Shown one piece after another: positions 8,605 to 16,575 of a DNA stretch of 64,000 nucleotides (positions within the stretch are counted from its first letter, which is position 1; each line of letters begins with the position of its first letter). The position numbers were made by a program, and so were the translations under genes. The notes below the pieces were generated by a model. That model saw only the letters and a list, made by a program, of their open reading frames with translations, was not told the DNA's origin and did not search any database. This DNA is from JAVKFY01 sp040223615 (GTDB lineage: Bacteria > Pseudomonadota > Alphaproteobacteria > GCA-2731375): positions 62,001-126,000 of the forward strand of contig JAVKFY010000008.1 in NCBI GenBank assembly GCA_040223615.1. Reading direction: 5' to 3'.

Positions 8605-9297
8605 ATGAACCTGACCCCGACGGAGCTCGAGCGGCTCACAATCTTCACTGCCGCGGAACTGGCGCGGCGCTATCGATCCAAGGGCATCCGCCTCAGCCAT
8701 CCGGAAGCCATCGCGCTGATCTGCGATGAGGTGATGACGGCGGCGCGCCAGGACATGGACCATCCGGACATGGTGGCGCTGGCCGGCAGCCTGCTGACCA
8801 CCGATGACGTTCAGCCCGGGGTGCGCGCGATGATCCCGGTGGTCTCCTTCGAGGTCGGCATGGCCGAGGGCACCAAGCTGGTCACCGTGTTCGACCCGAT
8901 CAAGCCCGGCGGCAGCGCCGACGACGAGGTGAGGCCCGGTGAGATCATCGCCGCCGACGGCGATATCGAGATCAACGCCGGCCGCGCGGCGGTCGATGTC
9001 GAGGTGCTGAATACCGGCGACCGTGCCATCCAGGTGCGTAGCCACGCGCACTTCTTCGAGACCAACCGGGCGCTGGAGTTCGACCGCGCCGCCACCTTCG
9101 GCATGCGCCTGGACGCGCCGTCAGGCGTCGGGGCGCGCTTTGATCCCGGTGTTGTGAAGACCGTGCGGCTGGTCAAACTCGGCGGCACGGCCGAGGTCTT
9201 CGGCGAAGGTGGCCTGACCAATGGCGACACCAACGACGCCGACGTGAAGGCCAAGGCGCTGGCCGCGGCCCGCGCCGCCGGCTATCGCGGCGCGTAG
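8605..9297 (+). CDS. ureAB: Urease gamma/beta fusion subunit (UreA-UreB)
   Basis: A single 230-aa polypeptide combining the urease gamma and beta structural subunits. Residues 1-100 match gamma (start M-N-L-T-P-T-E, then R-G-I/K-G-I-R-L and A-R-Q-D-M). Residues about 130-225 match beta (P-G-E-I-I, V-x-N-T-G-D-R-x-I-Q-V-R-S-H-x-H-F-F-E, G-x-R-L-D). Such fusion is known from Helicobacter-type ureases and some actinobacterial and proteobacterial clusters, but most Proteobacteria keep two genes. A good Shine-Dalgarno (GAGAGGG) lies upstream. It forms the trimeric enzyme with UreC encoded 13 nt downstream. Confidence 0.93.
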   Translation: MNLTPTELERLTIFTAAELARRYRSKGIRLSHPEAIALICDEVMTAARQDMDHPDMVALAGSLLTTDDVQPGVRAMIPVVSFEVGMAEGTKLVTVFDPIKPGGSADDEVRPGEIIAADGDIEINAGRAAVDVEVLNTGDRAIQVRSHAHFFETNRALEFDRAATFGMRLDAPSGVGARFDPGVVKTVRLVKLGGTAEVFGEGGLTNGDTNDADVKAKALAAARAAGYRGA

Positions 9298-9310
9298 GGA
9301 GGACTGAACC

Positions 9311-11017
9311 ATGGCGACGATCTCCCGACAGGCCTACGCCGAAGTCTACGGACCGACCACCGGCGACATGGTGCGCCTCGGCGACACCTCGCTGCTGGCC
9401 GAGGTCGAGCGCGACTTCACCACCTACGGCGACGAGCTGACCACCGGCGCCGGCAAGTCGATGCGCGACGGCGAGGGCTTCCAGACCAAAGGCACCTACG
9501 CCTCCGGCGCGCTCGACATGGTGGTGCACAACTGCACCATCGTCGATCCGGTTCTGGGCATCATCAAGGCCGATATCGGCATCCGCGACGGCCGCATCGC
9601 CGGCGTCGGCAAGGCCGGCAATCCGGACATCATGGACGGCGTCGACGCGAACATGGTGACCGGTCCCAACACCACCTGCGTGCACGGCGACTTCTACATC
9701 TGCACGCCTGGCGGCATCGAGGCGCACGCGCACTTCCTGTCGCCGCAGCAGGCCTGGCACGCGCTGGCCGGTGGCTGCACTACCATGCTGGGGATGTCGC
9801 CCGGACCGCACTTCGACACTTCGTGCGCGGGCCCCAACATTCTGGGTCAGTTGATCCGGGCCTGCGACGAGTATCCGCTGAACTTCGCCTTCCTCGGCCG
9901 CGGCTGCTCCGATCCGGGCGCGGTGGAGGAGTCGGTGGCCGGCGGCGCGCTGGGCGTGAAGATCCACGAGGACCTGGGTGCCGCGCCGGCGGTGATCGAC
10001 GGTTCGCTGATCGCCGCCGACCGCAACGACTTTTCGGTGCACATCCACACCGACACGATCAACGAGTTCACCTACTGCGAGGACACGATTGCGGCGTGTG
10101 CCGGTCGCACGGTGCACATGTACCACGTCGAGGGCGCCGGGGGCGGCCACTCGCCGGACATCCTGAAGGTGGTCGGCGAGGCCAACGTGCTGCCGTCGTC
10201 GACCAACCCGACCAACCCGTTCACCCCGGCGGCCCTTGAGGAGGGCGTGCCGATGACGATGTTGTGCCACATCCTCAACTACAAGCTGCCCGAGGACGTG
10301 GCCTTCGCCGAAGGCCGCATCCGGCCGCAGTCGATGGCGGCGGAGGACATCCTGCACGACATGGGCGCGATCTCGATCTTCGCCACCGACACACAGGGCA
10401 TGGGCCGGCTGGCCGAGAACATCACCAAGTGCTGGCAGCTCGCCTCGGTGATGAAGGACCGCGTCGGCCGCTTGCCTGAGGAGAAGACCAGCCGCGCCGA
10501 CAACGAACGCATCCTGCGCTACGTCGCCAAGTACACCATCAATCCGGCGATCGCCGCCGGTATGGACAAGCACATCGGCTCGCTGGAGCCGGGCAAGATG
10601 GCCGACCTGGTGCTGTGGCCGCGCGCGTCGTTCGGCGCCAAGCCGGAGATGATCATCAAGTCGGGCGAGATCGTCTGGTCGGCGATGGGCGACGGCAACG
10701 GCAGCCACATCGGCACCGAGCCGATCATCCAGCGGCCGATGTGGGGCTCGCTCGGCAGCGCCAAGACCACGCTCGGTGTCACCTTCGTCTCCAAGCTCGC
10801 CATCGAGGCCGACACCGAACGCAAGCTCGGCGTGGCCAAGAAGTTCGTGCAGATCGACAGTGTGCGCGGGCGTTCCAAGCGCGACCTGCTGCGCAACGAC
10901 GCGTTGCCGTCGATCCGCGTCGACGCGCAGACCTTCGAGGTTTTCGCCGACGGCGAGCTGCTGACCTGCGAGCCGGCGACGGAGGTGCCGCTCAGCCGGC
11001 GCTACATGCTGCGATGA
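9311..11017 (+). CDS. ureC: Urease alpha (catalytic) subunit UreC, divergent type
   Basis: A 568-aa catalytic subunit that hydrolyses urea to ammonia and carbamate at a di-nickel site. All metal and catalytic residues are present: H139 and H141 (HAH), carbamylatable K217, H246, H272, D360, and the flap pair C319-H320. Most share Klebsiella numbering. The N-terminal part, however, has a net five-residue gain before H139, balanced by a loss in the loop after it. That loop reads M-S-P-G-P-H-F-D-T-S-C in place of the usual G-T-G-P-A-A-G-T region lining the pocket. The flap sequence C-H-I-L-N-Y-K-L-P also differs from C-H-H-L-D. A GGAGG site precedes the ATG. Urea is the likely substrate, but a variant pocket is possible. 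Confidence 0.93.
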   Translation: MATISRQAYAEVYGPTTGDMVRLGDTSLLAEVERDFTTYGDELTTGAGKSMRDGEGFQTKGTYASGALDMVVHNCTIVDPVLGIIKADIGIRDGRIAGVGKAGNPDIMDGVDANMVTGPNTTCVHGDFYICTPGGIEAHAHFLSPQQAWHALAGGCTTMLGMSPGPHFDTSCAGPNILGQLIRACDEYPLNFAFLGRGCSDPGAVEESVAGGALGVKIHEDLGAAPAVIDGSLIAADRNDFSVHIHTDTINEFTYCEDTIAACAGRTVHMYHVEGAGGGHSPDILKVVGEANVLPSSTNPTNPFTPAALEEGVPMTMLCHILNYKLPEDVAFAEGRIRPQSMAAEDILHDMGAISIFATDTQGMGRLAENITKCWQLASVMKDRVGRLPEEKTSRADNERILRYVAKYTINPAIAAGMDKHIGSLEPGKMADLVLWPRASFGAKPEMIIKSGEIVWSAMGDGNGSHIGTEPIIQRPMWGSLGSAKTTLGVTFVSKLAIEADTERKLGVAKKFVQIDSVRGRSKRDLLRNDALPSIRVDAQTFEVFADGELLTCEPATEVPLSRRYMLR

Positions 11018-11649
11018 GCGTGGAACCGCTCATCGAGCCGGTCGGCGCCGCGCGCGTCGGCATCGGCGGACCGGTCGGCTCCGGCAAGACCGCGCTGCTG
11101 GAGCAACTCCTGCCCCGGCTGAAGGCGCGCGGCGTGTCGCTGGCCGTCATCACCAACGACCTGGTCACGCACGAGGACGCGGAACGGGTACGCCGCGCCA
11201 ACCTGATCGATCCGGCGCGCGTCCTGGCGGTCGAGGCCGGTGCCTGCCCGCACACCGTGATCCGCGAGGACCCGACGCTGAACCTGCAGGCGGCGGAGTC
11301 GCTGGAGCAAAGCTTCCCCGGCCTGGAACTCGTCCTGCTGGAAAGCGGCGGCGACAACCTGGCGTCAACCTTCTCGCTGGACCTGGTGGATTGGTGGTGC
11401 TTCGTCATCGATGTCGCCGGTGGCGGCGACATTCCGCGAAAACGCGGCCCTGGCGTGGTGCAGTCCGACCTGCTGATCATCAACAAGCCGGACCTGGCGC
11501 CGCACGTCGGCGTCGACCTCGACGCGATGCTGGCGGAGGCACGCGCGGTGCGAGATGACCGACCGGTGCTGATCACCAACGGCCGCACCGGCGTGGGCGT
11601 CGACGCCATCGTCGACATGCTGTGCCACGACGTACTGTTCCGGGCGTGA
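11014..11649 (+). CDS. ureG: Urease accessory GTPase UreG
   Basis: A 211-aa SIMIBI-class GTPase that drives nickel insertion into urease. The P-loop G-G-P-V-G-S-G-K-T is near residue 17. The metal-binding C-P-H motif is present (A-G-A-C-P-H-T), as are the E-S-G-G-D-N-L switch region and a guanine-specificity N-K-P-D (usually N-K-T-D). The ATG at 11014 overlaps the ureC stop (ATGA). There is no N-terminal His-rich extension. The GTGA overlap at its end couples it to ureD. Confidence 0.95.
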   Translation: MSVEPLIEPVGAARVGIGGPVGSGKTALLEQLLPRLKARGVSLAVITNDLVTHEDAERVRRANLIDPARVLAVEAGACPHTVIREDPTLNLQAAESLEQSFPGLELVLLESGGDNLASTFSLDLVDWWCFVIDVAGGGDIPRKRGPGVVQSDLLIINKPDLAPHVGVDLDAMLAEARAVRDDRPVLITNGRTGVGVDAIVDMLCHDVLFRA

Positions 11650-12440
11650 CGCAGCTCGACCTGGCCTTCGCGCCGGCCGCCGACGGCCGCACCGATCTGG
11701 CGCGCCGGCGGCTGAGCTATCCGTGGGCGCTCACGCAGCCATTCTATCTGGACCGGGTGCCGGCCGGCATGGCCACGGTAATACCGCAGTCCAGCGCCGG
11801 CGGCCTGTTCGCCGGCGACAGGCTGGTCCAGGCAATCGAGGTCTGCGCCGGCGCGGCCGCGCACGTCACCACCCAGGGCGCGACGGTGGTCCATGCCGGC
11901 AACAACGGCCACCACGCGGAGAGCGTCTGGCGTCTTACGGTTGCCGCGGGTGGCTGCCTGGAGGTGCTGGGCGATCCCCTGGTCCTGTTCCCTGACGCCG
12001 ATCTGCGCCAGCGGATTGAGATCGAGGCGGCAGGTGAGTGCGTCTATGCCGACGGGATCGGCTGGCATCCGGAGGCCGCGTTTCGGCGTTATGCAGCCAC
12101 CATCGAGATACGCCGTGCCGGCAAGCTGCTGGCGCTGGATCGCGTCGACATCGCCGCCGACGACGTGATCCGCGAGCAGGCGGCGACGAGCCGGGCGATC
12201 GGCGGCATGGGCCTGATGCTGTTCCTCAATGTCGACGCGAAACGATTGGTCGGGCCGCTGCGTGATGCCGCCGGCGATGCCTGGACCGGCATCGGCACGT
12301 TGCCCAACGATGCCGGTCTTGTCGCGCGCTCCATCGTGGCAAGGCTTGGCGACGTGATGCCCCTCCACCAGCGGCTCTGGCGCGCCTATCGCGAGACGAC
12401 GACCGGCATCGCACCGGCTGACCGGCGGCGCGGCATCTAG
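11646..12440 (+). CDS. ureD: Urease accessory protein UreD (UreH)
   Basis: A 264-aa UreD, the scaffold that binds apo-urease with UreF and UreG and is thought to channel nickel. The central family pattern is visible: P-Q-S-S-A-G-G-L-F-A-G-D, then T-T-Q-G-A-T-V-V-H-A near residue 76. GTG at 11646 is chosen because it forms the same 4-nt overlap used throughout this operon; an upstream in-frame ATG at 11622 is less likely. It is the last gene of the operon. In many Proteobacteria ureD comes first, so ureE-F-AB-C-G-D is a rearranged order. Confidence 0.9.
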   Translation: MTQLDLAFAPAADGRTDLARRRLSYPWALTQPFYLDRVPAGMATVIPQSSAGGLFAGDRLVQAIEVCAGAAAHVTTQGATVVHAGNNGHHAESVWRLTVAAGGCLEVLGDPLVLFPDADLRQRIEIEAAGECVYADGIGWHPEAAFRRYAATIEIRRAGKLLALDRVDIAADDVIREQAATSRAIGGMGLMLFLNVDAKRLVGPLRDAAGDAWTGIGTLPNDAGLVARSIVARLGDVMPLHQRLWRAYRETTTGIAPADRRRGI

Positions 12441-12480
12441 GGTTGCTGTTCAGCCGGGCAGCGACGTCGTCAACAGCCTG

Positions 12481-13131
12481 CTAGTCGCAGCGCTCGGCCT
12501 CGAACTTCGAGCTGGACGAGGCGTCCAGACGGCGGTGCTTCACCTCGGCATCGCGGTCGGCGTTCTGCAGGGCCTTGTCGACCCAGCCGCTGATCAGCTT
12601 CTCCGCCCGGCGCTTGGCGTCGCGCTCGTTGGCGGCATGGAACGGCTTGCGGGTCGCGCGGATGCGCCCTTCCAGCTTCTTGAGCTGCGCCGCCATCGCC
12701 TGGCGTTCGTACTTCAGGTGCTTGCGCTCGTGCTCCAGCGTCACCTTGTATTCGCAGCCGCCGGGGCGCGATTGCTTGGCGATGTAGATCGTCACCGGGC
12801 TCAGCTCGACAGTCACCTCGACCCGCTGCAGCACCACGCAGACACCGCCGCCGGGCGCGTCATGGACCTTGTAAGCGGTCTTGTAGCGCGCGCGCTTCTC
12901 GACGTGGATCTTGCCCATCAGAATGGTGTCGCCGCGACCGCGCTGCGACTGCAACACCGTGTGCGGCAGGTCGTTTCGGATCTTCGGCGTGGCCACCCGC
13001 AGCGCGGTCTCGGGCTTGGCGCGGAAGGCCTTGAGATCGGCGCAACGGTCCGCCGCCAGCGCCGGGGACGCCAGCAGCGCGGCGAGCAATGTCAGGATCG
13101 CTGTTTTCACCGGCGTCGCCAACGTGGACAT
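12481..13131 (-). CDS. Secreted protein with HExxH motif (copy 2 of a tandem pair)
   Basis: A 216-aa protein with a classical signal peptide (hydrophobic residues 10-27, probable cleavage after A-L-A-A). It has a zincin-like H-E-R-K-H motif at residues 134-138 inside T-L-E-H-E-R-K-H-L-K-Y-E, preceded by a Cys. The fold is not certain. The motif and size recall DUF922-like putative metallopeptidases, but I cannot confirm membership. It overlaps the paralogue upstream by 25 nt on the same strand. Conserved between the two copies are P-K/E-I-R-N-D-L/I-P, V-C-x-x-L-R/Q-x-V and the HExxH block. It probably acts in the periplasm. The tail after residue 190 is charged and Ser-rich. Confidence 0.75.
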   Translation of the reverse strand: MSTLATPVKTAILTLLAALLASPALAADRCADLKAFRAKPETALRVATPKIRNDLPHTVLQSQRGRGDTILMGKIHVEKRARYKTAYKVHDAPGGGVCVVLQRVEVTVELSPVTIYIAKQSRPGGCEYKVTLEHERKHLKYERQAMAAQLKKLEGRIRATRKPFHAANERDAKRRAEKLISGWVDKALQNADRDAEVKHRRLDASSSSKFEAERCD

Positions 13132-13766
13132 TTCGCCAGGCTCCCCCTGATGTTGGATTGAATATCCAGATAGCTGTGGCCGCGCTTGGCGACCTTAGTG
13201 GCGCGTTTGAGCAACTTGTTCGACCACCTGGCGATGCGGCGCTCGACGGCCGCGATCGCCTCGTCCTCGTCATCGCCGTGGAACCAGCGGACCGGCTTGG
13301 CGATCTCCTTCTCGATCTCCTTCAGCGCCTTCATCAGGGCGCCGCGCTCGTATGACACATGGTCGCGCTCGTGCGCCATGGTGACGTCGTAGGTGCAGCT
13401 GCCGGCATGGACGTGATCGGCGATGTAGATCGCCAGAATCGTGTGCACGATCGCCAGCTTGACCTCGCGCAGCGCGGCGCAGACGCCTCGGCCGCCGGGC
13501 GCTTCGACGGTATCGAGCGCGTAGCTGTGGTCGGTGGCGCGCGCGAACTGGGTCAGGCCCAGCAGGGAGGTCGGCGTCGCGCCGGGAATCGACGACAGCG
13601 CCTTGTAGGGAATGTCGTTGCGGATCTCCGGCTCCGGCGACTTTAACGATGTCTTCGCCAGCGGGACGTAGCTTTGCAGACCGGCGCAGGCATTGGCCGC
13701 GAGCGCTGGCGCGGCGGCCAGACTGGCCATCGCCGCCGCGCTTGCCGCCATGGCGCGAAAGCGCAT
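13107..13766 (-). CDS. Secreted protein with HExxH motif (copy 1 of a tandem pair)
   Basis: A 219-aa paralogue of the following gene. From ATG at 13766 it has an Ala-rich signal peptide of about 24 residues. The motif H-E-R-D-H is at residues 132-136 (T-M-A-H-E-R-D-H-V-S-Y-E), with the same E-I-R-N-D-I-P segment near residue 47 and two conserved Cys pairs. The frame stays open well upstream, so the start was chosen because it begins a signal peptide. The HExxH motif suggests a zinc metallopeptidase, but the third ligand cannot be assigned by eye. The pair is unlinked to the urease genes, which end 40 nt away on the other strand. Confidence 0.72.
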   Translation of the reverse strand: MRFRAMAASAAAMASLAAAPALAANACAGLQSYVPLAKTSLKSPEPEIRNDIPYKALSSIPGATPTSLLGLTQFARATDHSYALDTVEAPGGRGVCAALREVKLAIVHTILAIYIADHVHAGSCTYDVTMAHERDHVSYERGALMKALKEIEKEIAKPVRWFHGDDEDEAIAAVERRIARWSNKLLKRATKVAKRGHSYLDIQSNIRGSLAKCPRWRRR

Positions 13767-13830
13767 AGATTGCCGGCCACGCGCGGACCGGAGCGCGCCG
13801 CACGCGCCCGGCCGATCCGAAACGGCGTTA

Positions 13831-13907
<77 letters not shown>

Positions 13908-13929
13908 CCACGAGCGAAAGTGATCCGGC

Positions 13930-14253
13930 ATGCAGGCCACCATCTTCAAGCCATCCAAAACGGCAATGCAGTCGGGTCGGCACAATACCCGCCAATGGTT
14001 ACTCGAATTCGACCCGGAGGCCGCCCGCCGTGTGGAGCCGCTGATGGGCTGGACCGCGTCGGTCGACACCACGCAGCAGCTGGTGATGCGGTTCGACGAC
14101 GAGGGCGAGGCGGTGGCCTTCTGCAAGCGCCACGACATCCCCTACCGCGTCGTGCCGCCGCGCGAGCGCCGGGCGAAGATCAAGTCCTACGCGGAGAATT
14201 TCAGCTACTACAAACACCGCGGCCCGGGCAGCGAGCCGCTAGAGCGCCCTTAG
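13930..14253 (+). CDS. NDUFS4-like NADH dehydrogenase (complex I) accessory subunit
   Basis: A 107-aa protein of the ETC complex I conserved-region family (NDUFS4, the 18-kDa subunit), known in alphaproteobacterial complex I. Seen are A-T-I-F-K-P-S-K-T-A-M-Q-S-G near the start, L-E-F-D-P-E-A-A-R and P-L-M-G-W-T-A-S centrally, and S-Y-A-E-N-F near the end. It should sit at the cytoplasmic arm of complex I, stabilising the N module. The stop codon TAG at 14251-14253 lies inside the downstream tRNA-Arg gene. The main nuo operon is not in the window. Confidence 0.9.
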   Translation: MQATIFKPSKTAMQSGRHNTRQWLLEFDPEAARRVEPLMGWTASVDTTQQLVMRFDDEGEAVAFCKRHDIPYRVVPPRERRAKIKSYAENFSYYKHRGPGSEPLERP

Positions 14254-14320
14254 CTCAGCTGGATAGAGCACCCGCCTTCTAAGCGGGCGGTCGCAGGTTC
14301 GAGTCCTGCAGGGCGCGCCA
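14244..14320 (+). tRNA. tRNA-Arg (anticodon TCT)
   Basis: A 77-nt tRNA with acceptor GCGCCCT/AGGGCGC, D-arm GCTC, anticodon stem CCCGC/GCGGG with loop CTTCTAA (anticodon 14278-14280), T-arm GCAGG-TTCGAGT-CCTGC, and CCA encoded at 14318-14320. Its first 10 nt overlap the coding end of the NDUFS4-like gene. Confidence 0.97.
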
Positions 14321-14352
14321 ATACTTAGCCGATTCGCGAAGGAGTTCCCGCC

Positions 14353-14592
14353 ATGGCCACGTTCATCACGCTGACCCAGGCCGGTGGCGGCGAGATCGTG
14401 GTCAATGTCGACTGGATCGCCTGGATCACGCCGCACCCGAAGGAGGAGGGGACGCTGATCTATCTCGGGGTCGGGCGGCAGTATAGCGACGGCACCAGCC
14501 AGTCGCCGGCGCTGGTCTGGGTCGAGCAGAACCACGCCGCGATCCGCGAGACGCTGGGCGATGCCGTCGAGATGCTGGAAATTGCTAAATAA
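14353..14592 (+). CDS. Small conserved-looking protein of unknown function
   Basis: A 79-aa protein preceded by a good ribosome site (AAGGAG, 9 nt before ATG). It begins with beta-rich F-I-T-L-T-Q-A-G-G-G-E-I-V-V-N-V-D-W-I and ends in a helix. The plan of a short beta strand, 'N-V-D-W-I', then a Gly turn vaguely recalls FlbD-like proteins, but the similarity is too weak to assign function. It is soluble, with no signal peptide or Cys. It lies 32 nt after the tRNA-Arg. Confidence 0.65.
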   Translation: MATFITLTQAGGGEIVVNVDWIAWITPHPKEEGTLIYLGVGRQYSDGTSQSPALVWVEQNHAAIRETLGDAVEMLEIAK

Positions 14593-14710
14593 GGTTCACC
14601 TGTGCATGGGTCGTTAACCACTGCTTAGGCCGTCACTGCGATAACCGACCCACGAGTGCGGAGGTTGTCTTGTTGACAGTTGGTGCGATGAGCGGCGGCA
14701 TCTGCTGCCG

Positions 14711-15688
14711 ATGGAATTGGTGAGCCGGGCGATGCCGGCGGCACAGACGGCCGGTGCAGACGCCGGCGAAAGCGGCGGCTGGCGCGCGCGGTTCGCGTCC
14801 TGGTGGGACGGTGCCGGCCGCAGCCAGGAAAGTCAGCGTCTGACCAAGCGGCTGCTGCGGCCGCAGTTGCCGGCGGCGGCCATCAGCGAGGCCGACCGCG
14901 AGCGCATCATGCGGATCGAGGCGCCGCAACTGGTCTGGGGCGCTGGCCATTCCGGCCCCGGCAATCCCGCATTCTATGAGAAGTTGTTGAGCTCGGCCGC
15001 AGTCGAACCGGGGCACGATATGGTGCTGGTGGGCGCCGGTCTTGGCGGTGCGGCGCGCGACCTGCGGCGACGCTTCGATATTTCGGTGACCGGGCTGGAA
15101 GCGTCCGAGGCCGTGGTCGAGAAGGCCGGCGAGCTGAACGCGGAAGCCGACATGGCCGACAAGGTCTCGGTGCGCGCGTTCAATCCCGAGGCTCTCAAGC
15201 TGAAAGCGCGCAGCACCGATGTCGTGCTGGTCGAGCCGTTGCTGTTCTCTGTCCAGAACAAGCTGGAGTTGCTGCGCGAACTCGATCTGTCGCTGCGCGG
15301 CGCGGCGCAGATCGTGATGCTCGACTTCGTGCTGGGCGGCATCACCGATGCGAACAAGGAAGACTGGAACCACTGGACCGAGCACGAGCGGCCGCAGCCG
15401 AAGGTGCGCACCATGGGCGAGCAGAAGACGTTGATCCGCGACGCCAGGCTGAAGCTGCGCCAGGCCAACGACATCACGGCGATCTACAACCGGATGATCG
15501 TCAAGGCATGGGCGCGCTGCCTCGACCAGGTCGAAGCCAAGTCGAAGTCGGACCAGGCAAACGACCCGGTGCTGCGCGGCGTCGCCGAGCTGGCGGAGTT
15601 CTGGGCGCGGCGCGCCGCGCTGATGGAAATGGGCGCGTTGAAGGTGGTGCGGTTCCAGCTCGGCCGGGCCAAGTTCGGCGGCAAGTAG
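14711..15688 (+). CDS. Class I SAM-dependent methyltransferase-like protein
   Basis: A 325-aa protein with a Rossmann methyltransferase core. Motif I is V-L-V-G-A-G-L-G-G near residue 107, followed by an acidic ribose-binding strand G-L-E-A-S near 127. Motif II/post-I is T-D-V-V-L-V-E-P-L near 172. The N-terminal 60 residues form an extra helical region containing a Trp pair. The substrate is unknown. The first possible start in the frame is used, and several internal ATGs could replace it. It stands alone, with a strong hairpin after its stop (15697-15717). Confidence 0.78.
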   Translation: MELVSRAMPAAQTAGADAGESGGWRARFASWWDGAGRSQESQRLTKRLLRPQLPAAAISEADRERIMRIEAPQLVWGAGHSGPGNPAFYEKLLSSAAVEPGHDMVLVGAGLGGAARDLRRRFDISVTGLEASEAVVEKAGELNAEADMADKVSVRAFNPEALKLKARSTDVVLVEPLLFSVQNKLELLRELDLSLRGAAQIVMLDFVLGGITDANKEDWNHWTEHERPQPKVRTMGEQKTLIRDARLKLRQANDITAIYNRMIVKAWARCLDQVEAKSKSDQANDPVLRGVAELAEFWARRAALMEMGALKVVRFQLGRAKFGGK

Positions 15689-15696
15689 CGCGCGCC

Positions 15697-15717
15697 GGCG
15701 CCGGTTGGTCCGGCGCC
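15697..15717 (+). terminator. GC-rich stem-loop after methyltransferase gene
   Basis: GGCGCCGG, a TTGGT loop, then CCGGCGCC, 8 nt after the stop at 15688. It has no T-tract, so it may be a weak or Rho-assisted terminator or an mRNA-end stabiliser. Confidence 0.4.
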
Positions 15718-15801
15718 GCATCGTGAAATGGCCCTTTCCGGGAAGCGTGCTGGCGCGATATCCGCCGACGCTCGGCACTTTCGCCGCCCGGAGACACCGC
15801 C

Positions 15802-16551
15802 ATGACCCGGCTCAGCGTCAACCTGAACAAGGTCTGCCTGCTGCGCAATCAGCGCGACGTCGGCTATCCCGACGTCAGCGATGCGGCCGTGGAGGTTCTG
15901 GCCGCCGGCGCGGAGGGCATCACGCTGCATCCGCGGCCGGACCGACGTCACGTGAAGCCCTGTGACGTGCGCGCGCTGACGGCCCTGTTGCACGACGACT
16001 GGCCGGCGCGGCCGCTGAACCTGGAGGGCTATCCGGACGACGATTTCCTGGCGCTGGTGGCCGAGGCGCGGCCGGCCCAGGTGACGCTGGTGCCGGACGC
16101 GCCGGATGCGCGCACCTCGAGCGAGGGCTGGCGCTTATGCGGCAACACGCGTCTGCTGCGCGACTCGATCGAGGCGCTGCGGCCGTCGACCGGGCGGATC
16201 GCGCTGCTGATCGATCCGGACCCGACGGCGCCGGCGGTGGCCCGCGCGGTCGGCGCCGACGCGGTGGAAATCTTCACCGGCGGCCTGGTCGGCGACGCGC
16301 CGGCGTTGTTTTTGAACCAATGCCAGCGCACGGCGCTTTCGGCAGCCGACGTTGGCGTCGCGGTCCATGGCGGGCATGATCTGAACCTGGACAACCTGCG
16401 GCCGTTCCTGGCTGCGGTGCCGGCCTGCGCGGAAGTCTCGATCGGCCATGCCCTGGTCGCCGACGCCTTGCGGCTCGGCTGGCGCCACTCGGTCGGTGCC
16501 TATCTTGCCATCCTGCGCGACGCGGGACCGGCACGGGCGGCCCCGCCATGA
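15802..16551 (+). CDS. pdxJ: Pyridoxine 5'-phosphate synthase PdxJ (V-N-L-N-K variant)
   Basis: A 249-aa TIM-barrel enzyme that condenses 3-amino-2-oxopropyl phosphate with deoxyxylulose 5-phosphate to pyridoxine 5'-phosphate. Catalytic-site equivalents are present: His in A-E-G-I-T-L-H-P-R-P-D-R-R-H, Glu in L-N-L-E-G-Y, and His in V-H-G-G-H-D-L. The N-terminus reads L-S-V-N-L-N-K where E. coli-type PdxJ has V-N-I-D-H. I recall that variant mainly from Bacteroidetes-type PdxJ. It is followed by a small gene and a MocR regulator, suggesting local control by PLP. Confidence 0.88.
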   Translation: MTRLSVNLNKVCLLRNQRDVGYPDVSDAAVEVLAAGAEGITLHPRPDRRHVKPCDVRALTALLHDDWPARPLNLEGYPDDDFLALVAEARPAQVTLVPDAPDARTSSEGWRLCGNTRLLRDSIEALRPSTGRIALLIDPDPTAPAVARAVGADAVEIFTGGLVGDAPALFLNQCQRTALSAADVGVAVHGGHDLNLDNLRPFLAAVPACAEVSIGHALVADALRLGWRHSVGAYLAILRDAGPARAAPP

Positions 16552-16575
16552 CGGCGGCGGCCGGAAAGGAGAGTC

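Noticed and set aside
9173..10708. A 511-codon minus-strand open frame across ureAB/ureC
   Set aside because: Low-complexity His/Arg/Val/Gly composition typical of the antisense of a G+C-rich gene; the plus strand encodes well-conserved urease subunits.
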